A stretch of 64,000 nucleotides of DNA from JBCBKU01 sp965267475 (GTDB taxonomy: Bacteria; Pseudomonadota; Alphaproteobacteria; Rhodobacterales; Rhodobacteraceae): positions 3,348,001 to 3,412,000 of the forward strand of contig OZ254079.1 in the NCBI GenBank assembly GCA_965267475.1. Direction: 5' to 3'. Made by a program: the position numbers and the translations under genes. This document shows, piece after piece, positions 15,340-23,169 of this stretch. Every line of letters begins with the position of its first letter. Within the stretch, counting starts at the first letter, position 1. The notes beneath the pieces are model-generated. The model searched no databases. It was not told the origin of the DNA and worked only from the letters and a program-made list of their open reading frames with translations.

Positions 15340-16470
15340 ATGGCCGAGACAGAGTTCAGCATCGGGATCGAGGAGGAGTATCTTCTCGTCGACCTTGAAA
15401 CCCTGGCCCTGGCCGAGGCGCCGGACGCGTTGATGTCCGCCTGCCGGGACGAATTGAAAGGCCAGGTCAGCCCGGAATTCCTACAATGCCAGATCGAGGT
15501 CGGCACCAAAGTCTGCGCGACAATCGCAGAGGCGCGCGAAGACCTTTTCCGCCTTCGGTCCTGCGTCGCGACGCAGGCCAAGTCGTTCGGGCTTGCTCCG
15601 ATCGCGGTGTCCAGCCACCCGTTTTCGGATTGGAAGGATCAGAGCCACACGAACCGCGATCGGTATAATCAGTTGGAACGCGATCTCGCGGGCGTTGCGC
15701 GCCGGATGCTGATTTGCGGGATGCACGTACATGTCGGCGTTCCGGACCCGGACATGCGCATCGATCTGATGGGTCAACTGACCTATTTCCTGCCGCACCT
15801 GTTGGCGATGTCGACCTCGTCTCCATTCTGGCAGGGGCAGGACACTGGGCTGTCAAGCTATCGGCTTACGATATTCGACAATCTTCCGCGGACCGGACTG
15901 CCCCCGCAATTCGACAGCTGGGCAGAGTTTCAAAGATCGGTTGCTGTGCTTTCCGATCTCGGGGTGATCGAAGATGCAACCAAGATCTGGTGGGATCTCA
16001 GGCCGTCGGCCCGGTTCCCGACAATTGAATCCCGGATCTGCGATGTGACGCCGCGCCTGGACCACACATTGACAATTGCGGCGCTGACCCAGGCGGTCGT
16101 TCGTATGCTGACCCGGCTCAAGGCGAATAACCAGCGCTGGCGGCTTTATGATGCGTTTCTCGTCGGTGAAAACAGATGGCGAGCCCAGCGCTATGGGATA
16201 GGCGAGGGTTTGATCGACTTCGGCCGACGGGAAATCGTACCTATGGCCGACCTTGTCGAGGAACTCATCGATCTTGTCGCCGAAGATGCCGATGCCCTGG
16301 GCTCAACTGCGGAGGTCAAGGCCGCACGAAACATCATTGCTGAGGGGACAAGTTCGGATCGGCAACGCTTGGTGCACGACACCGCTCTTCAATCAGGCGC
16401 CACTGAAGACGAAGCGCTTCGCGCTGTCGTGTCCGATCTTGTGCAGACATTCCTTGAGGAACCGGAATAA
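15340..16470 (+). CDS. YbdK-type carboxylate-amine ligase (GCS2 family), 376 aa
   Basis: The N-terminus FSIGIEEEYLLVDLETLAL and GMHVHVGVPDPDMRIDLM are GCS2-family signatures, followed by FDNLPRTGLPPQFDSW and LRPSARFPTIESRICD. E. coli YbdK has weak gamma-glutamyl-cysteine ligase activity; the natural substrate in most bacteria is unknown. The start follows GGGGGGAC. Its last 137 bases overlap, on the opposite strand, the extended 3' end of the VPLPA-CTERM gene. Confidence 0.9.
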   Translation: MAETEFSIGIEEEYLLVDLETLALAEAPDALMSACRDELKGQVSPEFLQCQIEVGTKVCATIAEAREDLFRLRSCVATQAKSFGLAPIAVSSHPFSDWKDQSHTNRDRYNQLERDLAGVARRMLICGMHVHVGVPDPDMRIDLMGQLTYFLPHLLAMSTSSPFWQGQDTGLSSYRLTIFDNLPRTGLPPQFDSWAEFQRSVAVLSDLGVIEDATKIWWDLRPSARFPTIESRICDVTPRLDHTLTIAALTQAVVRMLTRLKANNQRWRLYDAFLVGENRWRAQRYGIGEGLIDFGRREIVPMADLVEELIDLVAEDADALGSTAEVKAARNIIAEGTSSDRQRLVHDTALQSGATEDEALRAVVSDLVQTFLEEPE

Positions 16471-17191
16471 GAAAGGGCGGCTCGATGCCCGCACTGTCCG
16501 AATACGTTGTTCTTGCCTCAGGCTTTCTGCGTCGGCGCATGATCGCCAGACCGCCAAGACCTGTCAGCAGCAAAAGCCCACCAGCTGGGATCGGAACCGC
16601 AGAGACGACAATTGCCTTCAGCTTGAAGTTGTCGCTTTTGTGGTCCGCGCCAATACCAAACACCGAGCCGCGCGGCTTTTTCATGAACTCAAAGGACCCG
16701 ATGCCGATGTAGTACGGGTTCTTCGGCGACCCGGCCTTGTAGTACTTGTCGGCACCGCCGATATCGATGTCGGCTTTGTAGAAGTCCGGCTTGCGCGAGT
16801 CGCTGTAGATCGCAAGATCGAAGTCATCCTTGCGGTCAACATGCGAGAAGATCGCCTTGTGGATCTTCACTTTGCGGTCGAAGCGCAGCACCACCATTTC
16901 GTCGCGTCCACGACCGTCGATCTGGTGATTTTCCTTGCAGCCGTACTTGCCGAGACGCGCACAGGCGCCTGTGCCCCAGCCGTATTCGCCGACAAGAATT
17001 CGACGCTTTAGATAGCCTTGGTCATGGATCGCGGCGGCCGTCTGAAGACCGATACCATCTTCGTAATAGCTGTGGCTTGGCGCGAGCCCGCCATTGCCGG
17101 TCAGATAAAAGGTTGTTGTGGCGGCCAAGGCGCTGCCAGCCAGGCCAATCGCGGCCGCAACACCGATCACTGTCGCTCTGAGGAAACTCAT
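16334..17191 (-). CDS. Secreted VPLPA-CTERM protein with apparent 3' frameshift, 285 aa as read
   Basis: A signal peptide (FLRATVIGVAAAIGLAGSALA) leads a secreted domain with FYLTGNGGLAPSHSYYEDG. It ends in a sorting tail: VPIPAGGLLLLTGLGGLAIM then RRRRK, the PEP-CTERM-like VPLPA variant used by Rhodobacteraceae. Normally the protein stops right after the Arg run. Here it reads on for about 60 residues, antisense to ybdK. Adding one A in the AAA at 16524-16526 (minus strand) would give RRRRKA and a TGA at once (16518-16520), so a one-base deletion or sequencing error is likely. The ATG at 17191 has GAGGTGGG upstream. Confidence 0.85.
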   Translation of the reverse strand: MSFLRATVIGVAAAIGLAGSALAATTTFYLTGNGGLAPSHSYYEDGIGLQTAAAIHDQGYLKRRILVGEYGWGTGACARLGKYGCKENHQIDGRGRDEMVVLRFDRKVKIHKAIFSHVDRKDDFDLAIYSDSRKPDFYKADIDIGGADKYYKAGSPKNPYYIGIGSFEFMKKPRGSVFGIGADHKSDNFKLKAIVVSAVPIPAGGLLLLTGLGGLAIMRRRRKPEARTTYSDSAGIEPPFLIPVPQGMSAQDRTRQREALRLQWRLIEERCRAPSVADPNLSPQQ

Positions 17192-17351
17192 ACGTCCCAC
17201 CTCGTTAAATTCATCTCTCGGTGGGTCGTATCAACGGCCAATCGCAGCCCACAACACACCAACCACAAGATGTTTACCACGATCCCATTTTCGCCACAAA
17301 CGCTGATTGGTATTTTCTTCAAAAAAGAGTGGTTCTGGCCGGGCGACAGTT

Positions 17352-17368
17352 AACCTTTCTTAAAGGTT
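17352..17368. repeat. Perfect inverted repeat in divergent promoter region
   Basis: AACCTTT, CTT, AAAGGTT form a 17-base inverted repeat between the VPLPA-CTERM gene and the acyl-CoA dehydrogenase gene. It could be an operator for either; no T-run marks it as a terminator. Confidence 0.45.
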
Positions 17369-17427
17369 GTGGCGAATTTGCCGCGAAGCGTGCGCAGGCT
17401 TGCCAGATAACGCCGGTCGCAGCATAA

Positions 17428-17443
17428 TTAAACAAGCGTTCAA
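17428..17443 (+). promoter_or_regulatory. Candidate TetR-type operator upstream of valine-degradation operon
   Basis: TTAAACAAGCGTTCAA is an imperfect palindrome 17 bases before the ATG at 17461. Its AAACnnnnGTT core resembles sites of TetR-family regulators of fatty-acid and branched-chain acyl-CoA catabolism. No TetR gene is in the window, so this is inference from the pattern. Confidence 0.35.
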
Positions 17444-17460
17444 TTCGAGAGGTGAGTGCC

Positions 17461-18600
17461 ATGGACTTTGCGCTCAGCGAGGACCAAACGGCGATATTCG
17501 ACATGGCCCGGGCCTTCGCGGCCGAGCGTATCGCCCCGCATGCACGCGACTGGGACGCCCAGGGCACAATCCCGAAGGATCTTTGGCGCGACATGGCCGA
17601 GCTTGGGTTCGGTGGGCTTTACGTGTCAGAAAGCGCAGGCGGCGCCGGTCTGACGCGGCTGGACGCGACCCTGGTCTTCGAGGCCCTGTCGGGGGCTTGC
17701 GCCTCGGTCGCGGCCTTTCTTTCGATCCACAACATGTGTGCTGCGATGATCGACCGATACGGCACCGACGCCTTGAAGGCGCGCGTTTTGACCAGCGCCA
17801 TCAAGATGGAAACCATCTTGTCCTACTGCCTGACGGAACCGGGATCAGGCTCGGACGCGGCTGCGTTGAAGACGCGCGCAGTTCGGACCAATGACGGGTA
17901 CAAATTGACCGGGACGAAGGCGTTCATTTCTGGTGGCGGATATTCAGACGCCTATGTCGTGATGTGTCGGACCGGAGAGGATGGGCCAAAGGGAATCTCG
18001 GCCCTTCTGGTGGAAGACGGCGCACCGGGCCTGTCCTTCGGCGCGCTTGAGGACAAGATGGGCTGGCGGAGCCAACCCACCCGCCAGGTGCAACTGGACG
18101 ACTGCGAAACGCCCGCCGAAAACCTTCTTGGCGACGAGGGCCAGGGCTTTTCCTATGCGATGGCCGGACTTGACGGGGGACGATTGAACATCGCGGCCTG
18201 TTCGCTTGGTGCCGCGCAATCGGCGCTCGACGCCGCATTGGCCTATACCGGGGACAGGCAGGCCTTTGGGAAGTCGCTGAACCAGTTCCAGGCGCTTCAG
18301 TTCAAATTGGCTGATGCCGAAATTGACTTGCAGGCTGCGCGCGTCTTCCTGCGACAGGCCGCCTGGAAACTGGACACAGGCGCCCCCGACGCCAGCCGCT
18401 TTTGCGCCATGGCCAAGGCCTTTGTGACGGAAGCCGGCAGCCGCGTTGCGGATCAGTGCCTGCAACTGCATGGCGGCTATGGGTATTTGGCGGATTACGG
18501 GGTTGAGAAGATCGTCAGAGATCTGCGCGTCCACCGGATTTTGGAAGGCACAAACGAAATCATGCGCGTGATCACCGCACGGGGCCTGACCAACCCATGA
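17461..18600 (+). CDS. Acyl-CoA dehydrogenase, probably isobutyryl-CoA dehydrogenase, 379 aa
   Basis: The fold shows FALSEDQTAIFDMARAFA, the FAD/substrate block CLTEPGSGSDAAALKTRA, and the end YGVEKIVRDLRVHRILEGTN. The substrate assignment comes from the operon: the next two genes hydrolyse HIBYL-CoA and oxidise 3-hydroxyisobutyrate, the steps after isobutyryl-CoA dehydrogenation in valine breakdown. The ATG at 17461 sits 8 bases after GAGAGG; a GTG at 17452 is the alternative. It overlaps the next gene (ATGA). Confidence 0.92.
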   Translation: MDFALSEDQTAIFDMARAFAAERIAPHARDWDAQGTIPKDLWRDMAELGFGGLYVSESAGGAGLTRLDATLVFEALSGACASVAAFLSIHNMCAAMIDRYGTDALKARVLTSAIKMETILSYCLTEPGSGSDAAALKTRAVRTNDGYKLTGTKAFISGGGYSDAYVVMCRTGEDGPKGISALLVEDGAPGLSFGALEDKMGWRSQPTRQVQLDDCETPAENLLGDEGQGFSYAMAGLDGGRLNIAACSLGAAQSALDAALAYTGDRQAFGKSLNQFQALQFKLADAEIDLQAARVFLRQAAWKLDTGAPDASRFCAMAKAFVTEAGSRVADQCLQLHGGYGYLADYGVEKIVRDLRVHRILEGTNEIMRVITARGLTNP

Positions 18601-19646
18601 CCGACGTCCTGATCCGGAAAGCCGGGCGTGCGGGCCATATCACATTGAACCGCCCCGACGCGTTGAACGCCCTGACATACCCGATGATCTTGGAGATCGA
18701 GCAAGCGCTGGACGCCTGGGCTGAGGACCCCGAAATCTCGTTGGTCCTGATCGATGCCGCTGGCGTCAAGGCGTTCTGTGCAGGCGGCGATATTGTCGAG
18801 ATGTATGAGACCGCCAGCACTGGCGACTTTGAATACGGTCGAAGATTCTGGGCGGACGAATACCGGTTGAACGCCAAGATCTTCCACTATCCCAAGCCGT
18901 ATGTTGCGCTGATGCAGGGGTTCACGATGGGCGGCGGCGTCGGTGTGTCCTGCCACGGATCCCACCGTGTGGTTTGCGAAACCTCTCAGATCGCGATGCC
19001 CGAATGCGGTATCGGGCTTATCCCTGATGTGGGCGGATCGTTGATGCTTGGTCTCGCGCCGGGGCGGTTGGGCGAATACCTTGGCACCACGGCAGCGCGC
19101 ATGGGCCCCGCTGACGCGATCTATGCGGGATTCGCTGACACGTTCGTTCCCCAGGACAAATGGCCAGAGTTGCGTGGTCTTTTGTGCGAAAACGGCGATG
19201 CGGACGGATCCGTCACATGGGTGTCGGAACCCGCTCCCCAGGGCGCGTTCGAAACGTTACAGCCCAAAATCGACCGGCATTTCGCGGGGGAAACCCTGGG
19301 CGATATCTGTCGCTCGCTCGATCACGATCCGTCCGAGTTCGCGGAGCAAGCCTTGAAGGCATTGGGAAAGGTCAGTCCGCTATCCGCCGCGGCCACGGTT
19401 GAAATTGTCCATCGCGTGCGTGGTGCACCCTCGATCCAGGCGGCCTTGGAAATGGAGTACCGCTTCACCTATCGTTCCGCAGAGAACGGCGATTTCATCG
19501 AAGGGATTCGGGCCATGGTGATCGACAAGGACAGGTCGCCGAATTGGCGCCACCCAGATCCGCGCAAGGTCCCGCTGATCGACGTCTCTAAGATGTTGAT
19601 GCCGCTTGGGGAAAACGCGCTCGACCAACGGGGAGGTTTGCCATGA
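18597..19646 (+). CDS. 3-hydroxyisobutyryl-CoA hydrolase (crotonase fold), 349 aa
   Basis: A crotonase-type enzyme with AFCAGGDIVEMYE and QGFTMGGGVGVSCHGSHRV (oxyanion hole) and PECGIGLIPDVGGS (catalytic Glu region). Length (about 350 aa) is that of HIBCH-type hydrolases rather than ~260-aa hydratases. It frees 3-hydroxyisobutyrate from its CoA ester, supplying mmsB directly downstream. Start and stop both overlap the neighbours by four bases, so the three genes form one translationally coupled unit. Confidence 0.9.
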   Translation: MTDVLIRKAGRAGHITLNRPDALNALTYPMILEIEQALDAWAEDPEISLVLIDAAGVKAFCAGGDIVEMYETASTGDFEYGRRFWADEYRLNAKIFHYPKPYVALMQGFTMGGGVGVSCHGSHRVVCETSQIAMPECGIGLIPDVGGSLMLGLAPGRLGEYLGTTAARMGPADAIYAGFADTFVPQDKWPELRGLLCENGDADGSVTWVSEPAPQGAFETLQPKIDRHFAGETLGDICRSLDHDPSEFAEQALKALGKVSPLSAAATVEIVHRVRGAPSIQAALEMEYRFTYRSAENGDFIEGIRAMVIDKDRSPNWRHPDPRKVPLIDVSKMLMPLGENALDQRGGLP

Positions 19647-20515
19647 AGATCGGTTTCATCGGGCTTGGGAACATGGGCGGGCCGATGGCACGTAACCTGG
19701 CCGCCGCAGGGCATGACGTTCTGGGCTTCGATGTGGCCGTCCCCTGCCCCGACGGGGTGAAGGCATCCGTCAGCGCGATTGCGGCCGCTGATGGTGCGGA
19801 TGTCGTCCTGACCATGCTGCCCAACGGGGATATCCTGCGCGAGGTCGCGGATCTGGTCATCCCTGCAATGGCGCCGGGCGCTGTGCTTTTGGACTGTTCC
19901 ACCGTCGACGTGGCCAGCGCGCGAGACGTTGCAGAGCAGGCCTCCAAGGCGGGGCTTCGGGCGGTCGACGCACCCGTATCTGGCGGGGTCGGTGGTGCAG
20001 ATGCCGGCACGCTGACCTTCATGGCGGGCGGCGATGCGGACGCGTTTTCAGCGGTCGCGCCGCTTTTCGAAATCATGGGTCAGAAAGCCGTACATTGCGG
20101 GCCGTCCGGAAATGGCCAAGCCGCAAAGATCTGTAACAACATGATCCTTGGCGCCACGATGATCGCGACGTGCGAGGCGTTTGCTCTGGCCGACAAACTC
20201 GGGCTCGACCGGCAGTCAATGTTCGATGTTGTCTCGACATCCTCGGGATATTCCTGGTCGATGAATGCGTATTGCCCCGCGCCAGGAATCGGACCCACAT
20301 CGCCTTCGGACAATGATTACAAGCCTGGTTTTGCGGCGGACCTGATGTTGAAGGATCTCCGTCTGTCGCAGTTGGCGGCGGACGCTGCCGATGCCGATAC
20401 ACCAATGGGCCGGAAAGCGCGGGATCTCTATGCCCAGTTCGTCGAGGCCGAAGGTGGTTCGGGTCTCGACTTCTCCGCCCTGCTTCCTTGGTTCGAAAAA
20501 CGGGGCCGGTCCTGA
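19643..20515 (+). CDS. mmsB: 3-hydroxyisobutyrate dehydrogenase, 290 aa
   Basis: The NAD-binding GFIGLGNMGGPMARNL, the substrate block DAPVSGGVGGADAGTL, and the catalytic Lys in GNGQAAKICNNM define the beta-hydroxyacid dehydrogenase family. The product, methylmalonate semialdehyde, is the substrate of MmsA (13799). The stop is followed two bases later by the GTG of a P450 gene. Confidence 0.95.
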   Translation: MKIGFIGLGNMGGPMARNLAAAGHDVLGFDVAVPCPDGVKASVSAIAAADGADVVLTMLPNGDILREVADLVIPAMAPGAVLLDCSTVDVASARDVAEQASKAGLRAVDAPVSGGVGGADAGTLTFMAGGDADAFSAVAPLFEIMGQKAVHCGPSGNGQAAKICNNMILGATMIATCEAFALADKLGLDRQSMFDVVSTSSGYSWSMNAYCPAPGIGPTSPSDNDYKPGFAADLMLKDLRLSQLAADAADADTPMGRKARDLYAQFVEAEGGSGLDFSALLPWFEKRGRS

Positions 20516-20517
20516 GC

Positions 20518-21705
20518 GTGAATAAGTTGCAGCGGTTTGCGCAGTCGCCCACCGATCCCGATTTCGTGCAAAACCCCTATCCCTTCTATGACAAGGCGCG
20601 GGCGGCAGGGAATTTCTTCTTTTGGGAAGACTACGGCTTGCCGGCGGCCATCACCCATCGCGCGGTCTCTGTCTGCTTGAAGGACCGCCGTTTGGGGCGG
20701 GCACCGATCGAGCCTTTAGTCCGCCCGGAACACACGGCGCCATTCTATGCAATCGAAGCGCATTCGATGCTAGAGCTTGAACCGCCCCGGCATACGCGGC
20801 TGCGGGCGCAAGTTTTGCGAGCATTTACGCAGCGCCGCGTCGCCGCGATGGCACCCGAAATCGAACGGTTGTGTCGCGACCTGATTGCGAATTTTCCGGA
20901 CACACCGTTTGATCTCCTTCGCGCCTATGCTGACACGGTTCCCGTGATCATCATCGCGCGGCTGCTTGGCGTCCCGGACAGTATCGCGCCGCAGCTTCTC
21001 AAGTGGTCCCATGCAATGGTCGCCATGTATCAGGCGCGCCGTACGCGTGAGACCGAGGATGCCGCAGCACAGGCGGCAACCGAATTTTCGGCTTACATCA
21101 AAGGCCATATCGAGGCACGACGCGCAGACCCCGGAGACGATCTGATCACCACACTGCTTGCCGCCCAACAGTCGGACGGCGCGCTGAGCGATGACGAGAT
21201 GGTCGCCAACCTGATCCTGCTTCTGAACGCCGGGCACGAAGCCACGGTCCACAGCATCGGAAACGGCGCAAAGGCGTTGATGGAACACGGTTCGGCACAT
21301 CACTTCACGACGCCAGACAAGATCGAGGGTACGGTTGCCGAGATCTTGCGTTTCGACCCTCCACTGCATCTGTTCACACGCTATGTCTATGAAGACATAG
21401 AGATTTTCGGGGTGCCCTTCAAACGCGGCGACGAAATCGCCTGCCTTTTGGGGGCCGCCAATCGCGACCCGGACAACTGGGCTGCGCCGGCGCGCTTCGA
21501 TCCATCAAGACCGATCCAGGGCCATCACGCTTTCGGAGCAGGTATCCACTTTTGCGTGGGTGCACCGCTGGCCCGGCTTGAGCTTCAGATCGCTTTGCGC
21601 GTGTTGTTCGAATGCTGCCCGAACCTTAGGCTGGTCGAGGCCCCGCAATACGCCAACCTATACCATTTCCACGGGCTTTCATCGTTGATGGTTGCCCTCA
21701 GCTAG
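20518..21705 (+). CDS. Cytochrome P450, 395 aa
   Basis: It carries the full P450 signature set: I-helix LLLNAGHEATVHS, K-helix EILR (ExxR), and the heme-binding FGAGIHFCVGAPLARLE with Cys346. It is a soluble class I bacterial type that needs a ferredoxin and reductase, not encoded next to it. The GTG at 20518 lies 2 bases after the mmsB stop; an ATG at 20488 within mmsB is the alternative. The pairing with valine catabolism is unusual; the substrate is unknown. It shares CTAG with the stop of the convergent gene. Confidence 0.93.
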   Translation: MNKLQRFAQSPTDPDFVQNPYPFYDKARAAGNFFFWEDYGLPAAITHRAVSVCLKDRRLGRAPIEPLVRPEHTAPFYAIEAHSMLELEPPRHTRLRAQVLRAFTQRRVAAMAPEIERLCRDLIANFPDTPFDLLRAYADTVPVIIIARLLGVPDSIAPQLLKWSHAMVAMYQARRTRETEDAAAQAATEFSAYIKGHIEARRADPGDDLITTLLAAQQSDGALSDDEMVANLILLLNAGHEATVHSIGNGAKALMEHGSAHHFTTPDKIEGTVAEILRFDPPLHLFTRYVYEDIEIFGVPFKRGDEIACLLGAANRDPDNWAAPARFDPSRPIQGHHAFGAGIHFCVGAPLARLELQIALRVLFECCPNLRLVEAPQYANLYHFHGLSSLMVALS

Positions 21706-22535
21706 GCGGGCGCGGTTCCGGGCCGTATGCCATCTGCGGTCCAGGTCACCCGGTCGCGTCTGGATGCTTCCAGTTTGTTCCGGTTGGCAGCTTCGATGGC
21801 CGGATCAGCATAGCCCCGTGGGTGTTCAAGGTGCAAAACCGGCGCGCTATAGCGCAGGGTCCGGCCCGTTACGCCCGAGTTTGCAAGCCGGATCCCAAGC
21901 TCTTTGTCCTCGCCCCCGTATTTCATGGTCTCGTCAAACCCGTTCACCGCCAGGATAGAATCGCGAAAGGCTGATGAGTTTGACCCAATGAAGCTTTTGC
22001 GGGCGACCCAGGCCACTTCTAAAGCCGTCATCACGGCGGGGGGAAAGGGCGCGGTCTTCAGCCAGGCCGAAAGCCCCGTCGCTTCCCCGCGCCCCGCCAG
22101 CCACCCGCGCGCGAAAATCTCGCCCGATGTCACGTCAGACAATGTCACTGCATCGGACGTGGCCTGGCTCATTCGGATCAGGCTGCCGCACAGGAACCGG
22201 CCCTGTTCCGCCCGGGACACATGACGCGCAACGAAACCTGGATGCAACAGGCAATCCCCATCTGTAAAAATCAGGTAGTCGGCGGACGACGCCTCTATCG
22301 CTTTGTTCAATATGGCGTTTTTCTCAAAACCCCGATCCTCGTGCCAGATATGTTGCACGGGTTGATCGGGGTGGTCCGCCGCAAATCCATCGATCACCGC
22401 TTTCGTTTCTGGCCCGGATCCATCATCCGCGATGATCACGGCATTCAGCGGCTCGACCTGCATCGCGATGGACGCAAGGCAAAGCGACAAAGCCCTTGGC
22501 GCGTTGTAGGTCGAGACGATCAAATCGGTGCGCAT
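21702..22535 (-). CDS. Family 2 glycosyltransferase, 277 aa
   Basis: The GT-A start TDLIVSTYNAPRALSLCLAS, IIADDGSGPETKAVI, and the DGD motif in YLIFTDGDCLLHPGFVARH place it in GT2. The C-terminal GGEDKELGIRLANSG resembles chondroitin-polymerase-type galactosyltransferase domains. It probably adds a sugar in surface polysaccharide or LPS synthesis, but no such cluster surrounds it. The ATG at 22535 gives the clean N-terminus; a GTG nine bases upstream is possible. Confidence 0.88.
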   Translation of the reverse strand: MRTDLIVSTYNAPRALSLCLASIAMQVEPLNAVIIADDGSGPETKAVIDGFAADHPDQPVQHIWHEDRGFEKNAILNKAIEASSADYLIFTDGDCLLHPGFVARHVSRAEQGRFLCGSLIRMSQATSDAVTLSDVTSGEIFARGWLAGRGEATGLSAWLKTAPFPPAVMTALEVAWVARKSFIGSNSSAFRDSILAVNGFDETMKYGGEDKELGIRLANSGVTGRTLRYSAPVLHLEHPRGYADPAIEAANRNKLEASRRDRVTWTADGIRPGTAPA

Positions 22536-22574
22536 GGCGCGCACGATACGGGGCCCGGGCGGATAGGCAAGAAA

Positions 22575-23036
22575 TCAGAGCGGTAGCATGGTGGTGGACT
22601 TGATCTCTTCCATCGAAAGAAGCGCGGTCACGTTATAGATCCGCACCTCGGCGATCAGCGCCTGATAGAACTCGTCATAGGCCCGAGCATTCGCGACGCG
22701 GACCTTCAGTATATAGTCGATATCGCCCGCCAGGCGGTGGGCTTCCAGAACCTCGGGCCTTTCTTTCAACGCCTTCAGGAATTTGTTTTGCCAGTCTGCC
22801 TCATGCTCGGACGTTCGAATAAGGACAAAAAAACAAGCCTCTAACCCTAATGCATCAGCGTCCAGAAGGACCGTTTGTTGACGGATCACCCCGGCTTCGC
22901 GCAGCTTTTTGATGCGATTCCAAACCGGCGTTTTCGAAGACCCGGTTTTCTTGGCAATATCATCAAGGGATTGTGAGGCATCGCGCTGTAATTCCGCGAT
23001 GATCTTCCGATCCGTATCGTCGATGCGGACGTTCAT
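22575..23036 (-). CDS. Lrp/AsnC-family regulator, 153 aa
   Basis: The N-terminal HTH (SLDDIAKKTGSSKTPVWNRI) and C-terminal RAM domain (RLAGDIDYILKVRVANARAY) are complete. These proteins form octamers and sense amino acids. It is divergently transcribed from the sulfite-reduction operon (cysG onward), which makes that operon its most likely target, perhaps responding to a sulfur amino acid; this is context only. A palindrome lies between the two (23121-23139). Confidence 0.93.
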   Translation of the reverse strand: MNVRIDDTDRKIIAELQRDASQSLDDIAKKTGSSKTPVWNRIKKLREAGVIRQQTVLLDADALGLEACFFVLIRTSEHEADWQNKFLKALKERPEVLEAHRLAGDIDYILKVRVANARAYDEFYQALIAEVRIYNVTALLSMEEIKSTTMLPL

Positions 23037-23120
23037 TCCAAAATCTCCTGATATCGGGAAACACGGCCCCGCATGCGCATATCATCGGGACAAACGTCCT
23101 TATTTGCAAGCGCGGATAGC

Positions 23121-23139
23121 AACATTTTGGAACAATGTT
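23121..23139. promoter_or_regulatory. Inverted repeat in the lrp-cysG divergent promoter region
   Basis: AACATT, seven bases, AATGTT, followed at once by TATATT (23141-23146), a fair -10 box for cysG. The spacing and site would suit an Lrp-family protein acting on the cysG promoter. Confidence 0.4.
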
Positions 23140-23169
23140 CTATATTGAGGGTCAGAAACGAGGCCCCGT

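Noticed and set aside
21700..21706. Stop codons shared by convergent genes (also at 31476-31479 and 52816-52819)
   Set aside because: Striking but expected in a compact genome, where CTAG or TTAG serves both strands; no functional claim is made.
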